This document shows, piece by piece, positions 38,298 to 48,952 of a DNA stretch of 64,000 nucleotides (the stretch's first letter is position 1; every line of letters begins with the position of its first letter). The stretch is taken from assembly GCF_004217045.1 (NCBI RefSeq), contig NZ_SGXM01000001.1, positions 1-64,000 of the forward strand. The letters are read 5' to 3'. Both the position numbers and the translations under genes were made by a program. This DNA comes from Cupriavidus agavae (GTDB lineage: Bacteria; Pseudomonadota; Gammaproteobacteria; Burkholderiales; Burkholderiaceae). The notes beneath the pieces are model-generated. The model did not search any database and was not told the origin of the DNA. It saw only the letters and a program-made list of their open reading frames with translations.

Positions 38298-38691
38298 GTT
38301 GGGCTCCGGCAGGGCGGCGGCAGCGGCCGCGCGCCTGGCGGGTTCTCCACGGTCCATCACGCGTCGCCCGAGCGCTCCCTATCCGCTCGGCGATTGCCAG
38401 GACTGACGGCCCTCGTCAGCGCGCCCGGCTGCGCCGCGCCCGCGCCTCATGTCGTCCATCGCATCCCGCTGCCGGGACAGGCGGGCCATCGGCCGCCTCC
38501 CCGGACTCATCTCCCGCCCTCCGGGCGGCGGGATGTACTCGTCCGCGCGGCGCGTCCAGAAGACGCGCCGCGCGGCGGTTTCCTTTTCAGCTTGAAGTAA
38601 CGCCTGAAGCACGTACCGCGCACCGGACTTGGTCGCGGTCATGTCAGTCTCTATGATGCAGGCAGGGTTTCCACCAAGAGGGCACAATCCC
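38298..38691. other. Intergenic region after ftsZ
   Basis: 394 bases between ftsZ and the peroxiredoxin. It holds the terminator at 38543-38590 and the peroxiredoxin ribosome binding site. In-frame stretches here lack coding character. The part before 38543 shows only short GC-rich inverted repeats (for example CCGCCC/GGGCGG near 38514-38528). Confidence 0.6.
38543..38590 (+). terminator. Terminator at the end of the dcw cluster
   Basis: A perfect 14-base stem, CCGCGCGGCGCGTC (38543-38556) with GACGCGCCGCGCGG (38562-38575), loop CAGAA, followed by the T-rich CGGTTTCCTTTTC. It is 245 bases downstream of ftsZ and separates it from the next gene. Confidence 0.85.
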
Positions 38692-39198
38692 ATGATCGCC
38701 GTTGGCCAGCGCGTCCCGGACGCGACGCTGTACGAATTCTTCGACACGGAAGCGGGCGGTTGCGCGCTCGGCCCGAACGCGTTTCCGGTTGCCGACCTCG
38801 TGAAGGGCAAGACGATCGTCGTGTTCGGCCTGCCGGGCGCGTTCACCCCGACCTGTTCGGCCAAGCATGTGCCGGGCTTTGTCCGCCTCAACGATGAACT
38901 GCGCGCGGCCGGCGTGGACGAAGTCTGGTGCCACTCGGTCAACGACGCTTTCGTGATGGGCGCCTGGGGCCGCGAACAGAATGCCGGCGGCAAGGTCCGC
39001 ATGATGGCCGACGGCGCCGCCCAGTGGGCCAGGGCGCTCGGACTGGATCAGGACCTGAGCCAGCGCGGCCTGGGTGTGCGCGCCAAACGGTACGCGATGG
39101 TCATCGAGGACGGCGTGGTGGCGCACCTGTTCGTTGAAGAACCGGGCGCGTTTCAGGTCAGCAGCGCCGAATCCGTACTGGAAGCGTTGCGCCCCTGA
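38692..39198 (+). CDS. Peroxiredoxin (Prx5/redoxin family)
   Basis: A 168-residue cytoplasmic thiol peroxidase reducing hydrogen and organic peroxides. The peroxidatic motif PGAFTPTCS has Cys55, and HVPGF follows, as in Prx5-type proteins; the reductant is probably glutathione/glutaredoxin. The start at 38692 gives the normal N-terminus (MIAVGQRVPDATL) with an AGAGGG site 9 bases ahead; longer starts are unsupported. Its position between ftsZ and lpxC is seen in other betaproteobacteria. Confidence 0.9.
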   Translation: MIAVGQRVPDATLYEFFDTEAGGCALGPNAFPVADLVKGKTIVVFGLPGAFTPTCSAKHVPGFVRLNDELRAAGVDEVWCHSVNDAFVMGAWGREQNAGGKVRMMADGAAQWARALGLDQDLSQRGLGVRAKRYAMVIEDGVVAHLFVEEPGAFQVSSAESVLEALRP

Positions 39199-39361
39199 TA
39201 CGAAGCGGCCAGCAAAGGGGTCACTGAAGTGTCTTATTGGGCGCTTCATTAACATGTCTAACAGCCGGAAACAGTTTGGTGCAGCGCAGTACACCGGTTG
39301 GTGGTAGCATCCCGTTATTAGATTTCACGCCCAATAGCTTTTTATAATAGTTGAGGCCGCA

Positions 39362-40279
39362 ATGCTCAAACAGCGCACTATCAAATCCCTGGTGAAGACG
39401 GTCGGCATTGGTTTGCACTCGGGCCGCAAGGTGACGCTGACGTTGCGACCCGCTCCTGCCGATGCCGGCATCGTGTTCACCCGCGTGGACCTGCCCGAGG
39501 CCGTGGAGATTCCGGTCGCGGCATCCGCCATCGGCGACACCCGCCTCGCGTCGGTGCTCCAGAAGGACGGCGCCCGTGTTTCGACGGTCGAACACCTGAT
39601 GTCGGCCTGCGCCGGCCTGGGTATCGACAATCTCTATGTGGATGTCGATGCCGAGGAAATCCCGATCATGGACGGCAGCGCCGCCTCGTTCGTGTTCCTG
39701 CTGCAGTCGGCCGGGATCGAGGAGCAGCCGGCCGCCAAGCGCTTCATCCGCGTCAAGAAAGCCGTGGAAGTGCGCGAGGGCGACAAGCTGGCCCGCCTCG
39801 AACCGTTCTTCGGCTTCAAGCTCGCGTTCACGATCGATTTCCGGCATCCGGCCGTCGACAAGACCGGCCAGACCTTCACGATCGATTTCGGCGACACGAG
39901 CTACGTCCGCGAGATCGCGCGGGCCCGCACGTTCGGCTTCGCCCACGAGGTGGAAGCGCTGCGCGAGATGGGCCTGGCGCGCGGCGGCAGCCTGGACAAT
40001 GCCATCGTGCTCGACGAACACCGCATGCTCAACAACGAGGAACTGCGCTATGGCGACGAGTTCGTCCGCCACAAGATCCTCGACGCGATCGGCGATCTGT
40101 ACGTGGTTGGCCATCCGCTGATCGGCTCGTACGTGGCGCACAAGTCCGGCCACGGCCTGAACAACCAGCTGCTGCGCGCGCTGCTGGCCGACCAGGAAGC
40201 CTATGAATTCGTCACGTTCGACAAGGTCGAGGAAGCGCCCGCCGCCTTCCTGCCGCAAGTCCAGCCGGCCTTCGCCTGA
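39362..40279 (+). CDS. lpxC: UDP-3-O-acyl-N-acetylglucosamine deacetylase
   Basis: A 305-residue zinc deacetylase, the committed step of lipid A synthesis. Zinc ligands His78, His237 and Asp241 lie in VEHLMSA and [10 protein letters not shown], one residue offset from E. coli. Also visible: [11 protein letters not shown], the [11 protein letters not shown] segment and [13 protein letters not shown] precedes the ATG. A bidirectional terminator follows. The 163-base leader contains a long-range inverted repeat (39235-39243 with 39328-39336). Confidence 0.96.
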   Translation: MLKQRTIKSLVKTVGIGLHSGRKVTLTLRPAPADAGIVFTRVDLPEAVEIPVAASAIGDTRLASVLQKDGARVSTVEHLMSACAGLGIDNLYVDVDAEEIPIMDGSAASFVFLLQSAGIEEQPAAKRFIRVKKAVEVREGDKLARLEPFFGFKLAFTIDFRHPAVDKTGQTFTIDFGDTSYVREIARARTFGFAHEVEALREMGLARGGSLDNAIVLDEHRMLNNEELRYGDEFVRHKILDAIGDLYVVGHPLIGSYVAHKSGHGLNNQLLRALLADQEAYEFVTFDKVEEAPAAFLPQVQPAFA

Positions 40280-40302
40280 TGGCCTGATCGTTGGTCCAAT
40301 GG

Positions 40303-40336
40303 AAAAGCCCCGCGCTCGGTAGCACGCGGGGCTTTT
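40303..40336. terminator. Bidirectional terminator between lpxC and the convergent membrane protein gene
   Basis: A 12-base stem, AAAAGCCCCGCG (40303-40314) and CGCGGGGCTTTT (40325-40336), with a 10-base loop. Followed by TTTCCGTTT on the plus strand, and having an A run on the left, it can serve both converging genes. Confidence 0.9.
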
Positions 40337-40350
40337 TCCGTTTCAGGTAG

Positions 40351-41055
40351 TCAGGCCGGCTGTGCGGACACGGGCTTGGGCCCGGCGATCGCCAGCACGA
40401 TCCCGAGCGCCACACCGAGTACCGCCGCAAACAGGATCTGCGAGTCGGGCGGTAGCAGGAACGTCAGCCCGTGGGCGGGCACCCAGAACAGCGGGATCGT
40501 CTTCTTGAACACGAAGCCCCACTGGGTCTGCCAGTCCAGCGTCTTCAGGTGCTCCCCGACCGCGATGGGCCGCACCAGCGCCCGCAGCGATCCCTGATAC
40601 CGGGCGATATGCATGTCCGTGATCTTGTGCGCCGTCATCATGACAGGCGAGAAGATCAGGTTGAGCAGGCTACTGATGATCAGCGCCCCCACCAGCTTCA
40701 GCATCGTAAACTCGCCATCCATCGCGGCCACCACGCCGTCGATGCCCAGGTATTCGGCGAAATGGGGCGAACCCACCGCGAACACCTTGAAGGCCATGCT
40801 GATAAACAGGCCGAGGACACCCCAGACCACGATCTTCGGCAGAATGCCAAAGCCCTTCTTCAGATAGCTGCCGGTACGGATACGCAGCCCGATCACCTCG
40901 CCAAGCGTGGCAAGGATGCCGAACTTCACGAACGCCATCACCATGCCGTGCTGGCCGTTGAAGCGCTTGTAGGCGTCCAGAACGTCGGCCGATACGAAAA
41001 ACGGCACCACGATCAGGCAGAGCAGTGCCAACAGCGCCAGATCCTGCTTCTTCAT
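40351..41055 (-). CDS. Predicted inner-membrane protein, possibly distantly Mpv17/PMP22-like
   Basis: A protein of 234 residues with about five hydrophobic segments: LALLALLCLIVVPFFV, the FVKFGILATLGEVIGL region, KIVVWGVLGLFISMAF, LVGALIISSLLNLIF, and a C-terminal LFAAVLGVALGIVLAIAG. The segment GLRIRTGSYLKKGFG and the WGFVFKKTIPLFWVPAH block resemble bacterial proteins grouped distantly with Mpv17. I cannot confirm this without a profile search. AGAGGGG precedes the start at 41055; an upstream start would add unrelated residues. Function unknown. It lies 38 bases downstream of the second M20 gene and may be co-transcribed with it. Confidence 0.65.
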   Translation of the reverse strand: MKKQDLALLALLCLIVVPFFVSADVLDAYKRFNGQHGMVMAFVKFGILATLGEVIGLRIRTGSYLKKGFGILPKIVVWGVLGLFISMAFKVFAVGSPHFAEYLGIDGVVAAMDGEFTMLKLVGALIISSLLNLIFSPVMMTAHKITDMHIARYQGSLRALVRPIAVGEHLKTLDWQTQWGFVFKKTIPLFWVPAHGLTFLLPPDSQILFAAVLGVALGIVLAIAGPKPVSAQPA

Positions 41056-41093
41056 CGGAAAAACCCCTCTCGATACGTGAACGGCCCGCGGGG

Positions 41094-42266
41094 TTATTTC
41101 AGATAGCTTTCGGTGATCGCGCACCAGTAGGCGGCGGCAGGCACCAGGCACTTGTCGTTGAAGTCGTAGCCGGGGTTATGCACCATGCAGTAGCCTGGTT
41201 CGTCGCCGCTGCCGATCAGCATGTAGCAGCCATTCGGATTGGCTTCGAGCATGAACGCGAAGTCCTCGCTGCCCGGCAGTTGGGGCGCATCGGTGTGCAC
41301 CTTGTCGGGGCCGAATACATCGCGGGCCACCTGCACTGCGAATTCGGTCGCGCTGCTGCCGTTGACCAGCACCGGGCTGCCGTTGACGTGCTTGACCTCG
41401 GCCGTGGCGCCAAAGCTCTGCGCCTGCAACTGGGCCACCTCGCCGATGCGCTTGAGCAGCAGCAGGCGAACGGTGGGATTGAGCGAGCGGACACTGAGCT
41501 TCATCAGCGCCTTGCTGTTGATGATATTGGGCGCCTCGCCGGACTGGATGCTGCCGATGGTGATCACCGCCGCCTCGAACGGCGAGACATTGCGCGAGAC
41601 GATACTCTGCAGCGCCGTGCCGATGTGGCAGGCCACCAGCGTGGCATCGATCGCCTTCTCGGGGATCGCGCCGTGGCCGCCTACGCCGCTGACCTCGATA
41701 TGCAGCGTGTCGGACGACGCCATGAAGGCACCGTCCCGGAAGAAGAACTCGCCCTCCCTGAAGCCCGGCATGTTGTGCATGGCGAAGATCGCGTCGCACG
41801 GGAATTTCTCGAACAGGCCGTCGTCGAGCATGACCTTGCCGCCGTAGAGCAGTTCCTCGGCGGGCTGGAAGATCAGGTGCAGCGTGCCGTCGAAATTCCG
41901 GGTCCTGGCCAGGTACTCGGCCGCGCACAGGAGGATCGCGGTATGGCCGTCGTGGCCGCAGCCGTGGAACTTGCCCGGCACCGTGCTGCTCCACGGCTTG
42001 CCGCTGTTCTCGGTCATCGGCAGCGCGTCCATGTCGGCGCGGATGCCCAGGCGCTTCCCGCTGTTGCCGAGTTTCAGCGTGCCAACCACGCCGGTCTTGG
42101 CCAGGCCGCGGTGTACCTCGTATCCCCAGCCTGCCAGCATCTCCGCCACCAGGTCGCTGGTACGGGTCTCCGAGAAGCCAACTTCGGGAAACTGGTGGAT
42201 GTCGTGCCGGAGCTTGACGTATTTGTCTTCGCTGTCTGCAATCGCTTTGAGGATGCCTTGATACAT
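41094..42266 (-). CDS. M20 family amidohydrolase, second copy
   Basis: A 390-residue M20D metallohydrolase, a paralogue of the one at 1262-2455. It keeps DMDALP, FHGCGHDGHTAILLCAA, FQPAEELLYGG (with GG not followed by the poly-Gly of the first copy) and LPGSEDFAFML. It probably releases an acyl or amino acid from an N-acylated substrate. AAGGGA precedes the ATG. It precedes the membrane-protein gene on the same strand, 38 bases apart. Confidence 0.88.
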   Translation of the reverse strand: MYQGILKAIADSEDKYVKLRHDIHQFPEVGFSETRTSDLVAEMLAGWGYEVHRGLAKTGVVGTLKLGNSGKRLGIRADMDALPMTENSGKPWSSTVPGKFHGCGHDGHTAILLCAAEYLARTRNFDGTLHLIFQPAEELLYGGKVMLDDGLFEKFPCDAIFAMHNMPGFREGEFFFRDGAFMASSDTLHIEVSGVGGHGAIPEKAIDATLVACHIGTALQSIVSRNVSPFEAAVITIGSIQSGEAPNIINSKALMKLSVRSLNPTVRLLLLKRIGEVAQLQAQSFGATAEVKHVNGSPVLVNGSSATEFAVQVARDVFGPDKVHTDAPQLPGSEDFAFMLEANPNGCYMLIGSGDEPGYCMVHNPGYDFNDKCLVPAAAYWCAITESYLK

Positions 42267-42426
42267 GGTCGCTTTCCCTTGGTCTGTAGCTGACGTGGTT
42301 CACGGAGTGAAGCTAGGGAAAAGAATGCGGCGATTGCGGGGGCGCTTCCTTGTGCGGGATCAAGCCGTGCCGATCCGTGCCGGCCCGGTTGGCGATCTGT
42401 CGAGATGCGTCAAAAAGGCATGCGCC

Positions 42427-42930
42427 TCAGCGGTGATGGGCCAGCAGCGCCTGCACCGCATCCTTGAGCGGCGAGTCCTCGAGGCTGTGCGCCAGGGCAT
42501 GCATGCTGTGCAGTCCGGCCGGGGGAATGTTGGCGGTGCGCGCCTTGCGCTCGACCGGACCGGTGTCCCAGTCGCCCCGGCCCACCTCTGGTTGAACGCG
42601 CACACGGATTGCCGTAACCTGCGACCCACGCTGTTGCAGCCGGGTAAGTAGCGTCGGCACCACCTGCCGGACCCGGGCCGCCGCCGCACCATGCGCGGCC
42701 AGCAACAGCAGTGTCTGCTCGGTCTGCGGTCCCCGGCCATCGGCTTTCACGCCAGCCACCGCGATACCGGCCCGCATGCCTGCGGGCAGCAGCGCGAAGA
42801 CTTCCGCTTCCAGCGAGGCCAGTTGCCGGGCTGTCTGCATCAGCGTGGAAACCGGTCCGGACTTCGCCAGCCAATCTTGCAATGGCTTGGCGGCAGGGGT
42901 CTGGAGGGCGTGATGGGTGAACAAGCGCAT
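42427..42930 (-). CDS. dciA: DciA-type protein (DUF721), replicative helicase loader candidate
   Basis: A 167-residue protein. The central region ALLPAGMRAGIAVAGVK with the VRQVVPTLLTRLQ helix matches the DUF721/DciA domain, ancestral to DnaC-type loaders and involved in loading DnaB in most bacteria. Its N-terminus has the usual PLQDWLAKSGPVSTL helix. Position next to secA is typical of Burkholderiales. Divergent from secA across a 345-base gap. Sequence conservation in this family is low, so the identification rests partly on context. Confidence 0.78.
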   Translation of the reverse strand: MRLFTHHALQTPAAKPLQDWLAKSGPVSTLMQTARQLASLEAEVFALLPAGMRAGIAVAGVKADGRGPQTEQTLLLLAAHGAAAARVRQVVPTLLTRLQQRGSQVTAIRVRVQPEVGRGDWDTGPVERKARTANIPPAGLHSMHALAHSLEDSPLKDAVQALLAHHR

Positions 42931-43275
42931 GCGTGCATTCTAGCGTGCAATCCTGCCCGGACAGAGACGGGACGCGATGGCCGCATGCTGGCCGCGCCCC
43001 GGCCCACTGAACCGCACGGCCATCCGCTGAACCCGCCGTCCCCCCTGCCAAAGTGTGGGTGCGGAACATTGAAGCGGCCGGCAACGTCCCAACCTCCTTG
43101 GCAGCGCGTCCGTCGACCGTGCCAGGGCTGTTGCAGATGCACAGATTCTGTGCTGGCAATAGGCCGGGTCAGGTCATCGGCACATGATAAACTCGGCGTT
43201 TTGCGCCAATCTACCCATTCCTCGCGCTCGGTCGACCCGGTTCCTGCCGGGTGCTCGCGCAGGTGAAAGCACTCG
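42931..43275. other. Divergent region between dciA and secA
   Basis: 345 bases with a perfect palindrome GCACAG-ATT-CTGTGC (43139-43153) and an A/T-richer stretch CACATGATAAACT (43182-43194), the likeliest -10 area for secA. No secretion-monitor (secM-like) frame was recognised, as expected outside enterobacteria. The secA ribosome binding site is AGGTGA at 43260-43265, 10 bases before the start. Confidence 0.45.
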
Positions 43276-46068
<2,793 letters not shown>

Positions 46069-46126
46069 AGCCTGCCGCAGGAGGAGCCGGCGCGCGGGAG
46101 TTGGCGCGCCGCACCTCGCGATAACC

Positions 46127-46168
46127 CGAACATGCCCGCTTGGACTGCCGTTCAAGCGGGCATGTTCG
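46127..46168. terminator. Long hairpin between secA and argJ, lacking a T run
   Basis: A perfect 16-base stem, CGAACATGCCCGCTTG (46127-46142) and CAAGCGGGCATGTTCG (46153-46168), with loop GACTGCCGTT. It may act as a terminator, a processing site or an mRNA-stabilising element; the absence of a T run makes a classical terminator less certain. Confidence 0.6.
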
Positions 46169-46240
46169 TCAGAAAAGTCCGAATCAGACAGCATCGCGGC
46201 CACGGCGCCGCCACAGTCTGAGTCCCGTAAAGGAACGCAA

Positions 46241-47467
46241 ATGCCCGTGAACTTGCCCCTGCCGCTGGCAGCAAACCTGAAATCCGTCGCTGGCGTCGAA
46301 CTCGGCTGGGCCGAGGGCGGCATACGCAAGGCCAACCGCAAGGACGTGCTCGTGGTGAAAGTGGCCGAGGGCAGCACCGTGGCGGGCGTGTTCACGCAGA
46401 ACCGCTTCTGCGCCGCCCCGGTGCAGGTCTGCCGCGAGCATCTGGCGGCTGGCGCCGGCATCCGCGCGCTGGTGGTGAACACGGGCAACGCCAATGCCGG
46501 TACCGGCGAGCCGGGCCTGGCCGCCGCGCGTGCCACGTGCGAGGCGCTGGGCAAGCAGCTCGGCATCGCCGCCAGCCAGGTGCTGCCGTTCTCGACCGGC
46601 GTGATCCTCGAAAAACTGCCGGTGGACCGCCTGACCGCCGCGCTGCCGGCGGCCATCGCCAACGCGCGTGCCGACAACTGGCTGGCCGCGGCCGAAGCGA
46701 TCATGACCACCGACACGCAGCCGAAGGCGGCCTCGCGCACGGTGCAGATCGACGGCAAGACCGTGACGATGTCCGGCATCAGCAAGGGTGCAGGCATGAT
46801 CCGCCCGAACATGGCGACGATGCTTGGCTTTATTGCGATGGATGCCGCCGTGGCGCAGCCGGTGCTGCAGGCGCTGGTGTCGCATGCGGCCGACCACTCG
46901 TTCAACAGCATCACGATTGACGGCGATACCTCGACCAACGATTCCTTCGTGCTGATCGCCTCGGGCCAGTCTGGCGCCGCGGTGACCAGCGCCGGGGGCG
47001 CGGCCTTCGAGGCGCTGCGCGACGCCGTGACCAGCCTGGCCCAGGAACTGGCGCAGATGATCGTGCGCGATGGCGAGGGCGCCACCAAGTTGATGACGAT
47101 CCGCGTGGAAGGCGGCCGGAACGTGGCCGAATGCCGACAGATCGCATACGCCGTGGCCCACTCGCCGCTGGTCAAGACCGCGTTCTATGCGTCGGACCCC
47201 AACCTGGGCCGTATCCTGGCCGCAGTGGGCTACGCCGGTGTCGACGATCTCGACGTGAATCGCGTGAACCTGTGGCTCGATGACGTCTGGGTGGCCCGCG
47301 ACGGTGGCCGCAACCCCGACTACCGCGAGGAAGATGGCCAGTGCGTGATGAAGCAGGCCGAGATCACCGTGCGCATCGCGCTGGGCCGGGGTGACGCAGA
47401 AGCCACTGTGTGGACCTGCGACCTGTCGCACGACTACGTGTCGATCAACGCCGACTATCGTTCCTGA
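46241..47467 (+). CDS. argJ: Bifunctional glutamate N-acetyltransferase / amino-acid acetyltransferase ArgJ
   Basis: A 408-residue enzyme that recycles the acetyl group from N-acetylornithine to glutamate in arginine synthesis and may also make N-acetylglutamate. It is synthesised as a proenzyme that cleaves itself at the conserved NMATMLGF before Thr193, which becomes the nucleophile. Also visible: [21 protein letters not shown] and [12 protein letters not shown]. The alternative EARLY start is not needed; AAAGGAACGC lies upstream of the ATG. Confidence 0.95.
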   Translation: MPVNLPLPLAANLKSVAGVELGWAEGGIRKANRKDVLVVKVAEGSTVAGVFTQNRFCAAPVQVCREHLAAGAGIRALVVNTGNANAGTGEPGLAAARATCEALGKQLGIAASQVLPFSTGVILEKLPVDRLTAALPAAIANARADNWLAAAEAIMTTDTQPKAASRTVQIDGKTVTMSGISKGAGMIRPNMATMLGFIAMDAAVAQPVLQALVSHAADHSFNSITIDGDTSTNDSFVLIASGQSGAAVTSAGGAAFEALRDAVTSLAQELAQMIVRDGEGATKLMTIRVEGGRNVAECRQIAYAVAHSPLVKTAFYASDPNLGRILAAVGYAGVDDLDVNRVNLWLDDVWVARDGGRNPDYREEDGQCVMKQAEITVRIALGRGDAEATVWTCDLSHDYVSINADYRS

Positions 47468-47520
47468 GCAGTGCAGGAATCGTAATAACGCCAAGTTTCA
47501 GCTTTCAAGCTATCGCCCCC

Positions 47521-48411
47521 ATGTCTGACCTCGCCGCCCGCCTCGACAGTTTTCTCTCCCGTCTCGAACAATGGTTGCCGCCGGAACTGACCGATGCGGA
47601 CTGGAAGGAGGCGGTAGCGTTCCGGTGGCGCAAGCGCCAGAGCCTGTTCGGCAACATCGGCTACCTGCAGGCGATCCGCCAGCTGCCGCCGATCCATCTG
47701 GACGATCTCAAGAACATCGAGCGCCAGAAGGACGCGATCGTCGCCAACACCCGCCAGTTCGTGAAGCACCTGCCGGCCAACAACGTGCTGCTGACCGGCG
47801 CGCGGGGCACCGGCAAGTCGTCGCTGATCAAGGCGTGCCTGAACGAGTTCGTGCAGGATGGCCTGCGGCTGGTGGAGGTGGACAAGGACGACCTCGGCGA
47901 CCTCGGCGACATCGTCGAGCGGCTGGCGTCGCGGCCCGAGTGCTTCGTGATCTTCTGCGACGACCTGTCGTTCGAGGACGGCGAATCGGGCTACAAGTCG
48001 CTGAAATCGGCGCTCGACGGCTCGGTGGCCGCGCAGTCGGACAACGTGCTGATCTATGCCACGTCCAACCGCCGCCACCTGCTGCCCGAGTACATGAAGG
48101 ACAACGAGACCTACCAGCACACGTCCGATGGCGAGATCCATCCCGGCGAGGTGGTCGAGGAGAAGATCTCGCTGTCCGAGCGTTTCGGGCTGTGGCTGTC
48201 GTTCTACCCGCCCAAGCAGGACGAGTACCTGGCGATCGTCGGGCACTGGCTGTCGCACTTCGGCTGCAGCCAGGCCGATATCGAGGCGGCGCGCGGCGAC
48301 GCGCTGATCTGGGCGCTCGAACGCGGTTCGCGCTCGGGGCGCGTGGCGTGGCAGTTCGCCCGCGACTGGGGCGGCAAGCACGGCCAGCCGTTCGCGGCCG
48401 ACAAGGAATAG
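47521..48411 (+). CDS. DUF815 family AAA-like ATPase
   Basis: A 296-residue protein of the COG2607/DUF815 type. The P-loop GARGTGKSS is at 93-101 and the Walker B-like CFVIFCDDLSFEDGE is followed by YATSNRRHLLPEYM. The C-terminal half (LSERFGLWLSFYPPKQDEYLAIV) is family-typical. The precise cellular role is not established. The start at 47521 is chosen over an upstream ATG inside argJ. It lies 6 bases ahead of mutT and is probably co-transcribed with it. Confidence 0.88.
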   Translation: MSDLAARLDSFLSRLEQWLPPELTDADWKEAVAFRWRKRQSLFGNIGYLQAIRQLPPIHLDDLKNIERQKDAIVANTRQFVKHLPANNVLLTGARGTGKSSLIKACLNEFVQDGLRLVEVDKDDLGDLGDIVERLASRPECFVIFCDDLSFEDGESGYKSLKSALDGSVAAQSDNVLIYATSNRRHLLPEYMKDNETYQHTSDGEIHPGEVVEEKISLSERFGLWLSFYPPKQDEYLAIVGHWLSHFGCSQADIEAARGDALIWALERGSRSGRVAWQFARDWGGKHGQPFAADKE

Positions 48412-48417
48412 GCAAGC

Positions 48418-48861
48418 ATGAGTGGTCAGGTGGAAACCGTGACGACGCCCGATGGGCAGACCCGCAAGGTCACCGAGGTGGCTGTCGGCGTGATGATCCA
48501 GCCCGACGGACGCTTCCTGCTGGCCCAGCGGCCGGCCGGCAAGCCGTACGAGGGCTACTGGGAGTTTCCGGGCGGCAAGCTCGAACCCGGCGAGAGCGTG
48601 GAGGCGGCGCTGGCGCGCGAGCTGCACGAGGAACTCGGCCTCGATATCCTGCGCAGCGAACGCTGGCATACGCTGGAGCATGACTACCCGCACGCCTATG
48701 TGCGGCTGTATTTCTGCAAGATCACAGACTGGCGCGGCGAGCCGGTGGGACGCGAGGGCCAGGCGTTTTCCTGGCAGGCGGTGCCGGTCGATGTAGGGCC
48801 GCTGCTGCCGGCGACGATCCCGGTGGTCGAATGGCTCGCGGATGAAGCGCGGGCTGGCTGA
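48418..48861 (+). CDS. mutT: 8-oxo-dGTP diphosphatase (NUDIX)
   Basis: A 147-residue NUDIX hydrolase that cleans oxidised dGTP from the nucleotide pool. The Nudix box is complete at 52-74 (GGKLEPGES...RELHEELGL). The preceding AQRPAGKPYEGYWEFPGG and following LEHDYPHAYVRLYFCKI fit MutT proper. It follows the DUF815 gene, with the same order as in related betaproteobacteria, and ends at a terminator. Confidence 0.92.
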   Translation: MSGQVETVTTPDGQTRKVTEVAVGVMIQPDGRFLLAQRPAGKPYEGYWEFPGGKLEPGESVEAALARELHEELGLDILRSERWHTLEHDYPHAYVRLYFCKITDWRGEPVGREGQAFSWQAVPVDVGPLLPATIPVVEWLADEARAG

Positions 48862-48877
48862 AGGATGTGAGGAAAGG

Positions 48878-48906
48878 CCCGGCGGAGATGCCGGGTTTTT
48901 CTTTTC
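48878..48906 (+). terminator. Terminator after mutT
   Basis: Stem CCCGGC (48878-48883) and GCCGGG (48890-48895), loop GGAGAT, followed by TTTTTCTTTTC. It closes the argJ side of the transcript. Confidence 0.88.
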
Positions 48907-48952
48907 GCCATCGTATTTTCCTTAAACCCAACAACACGAATCAGGAGGCTCC

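Noticed and set aside
38394-38600. A 68-codon frame between ftsZ and the peroxiredoxin
   Set aside because: It runs through the terminator stem, has no ribosome binding site and no recognisable sequence.
39343-39348. TATAAT just before lpxC as a promoter -10
   Set aside because: A start 7 bases downstream would fall inside or after the ribosome binding site (GAGG at 39353), leaving no usable leader, and no -35 element stands at 16-18 bases. Probably chance.
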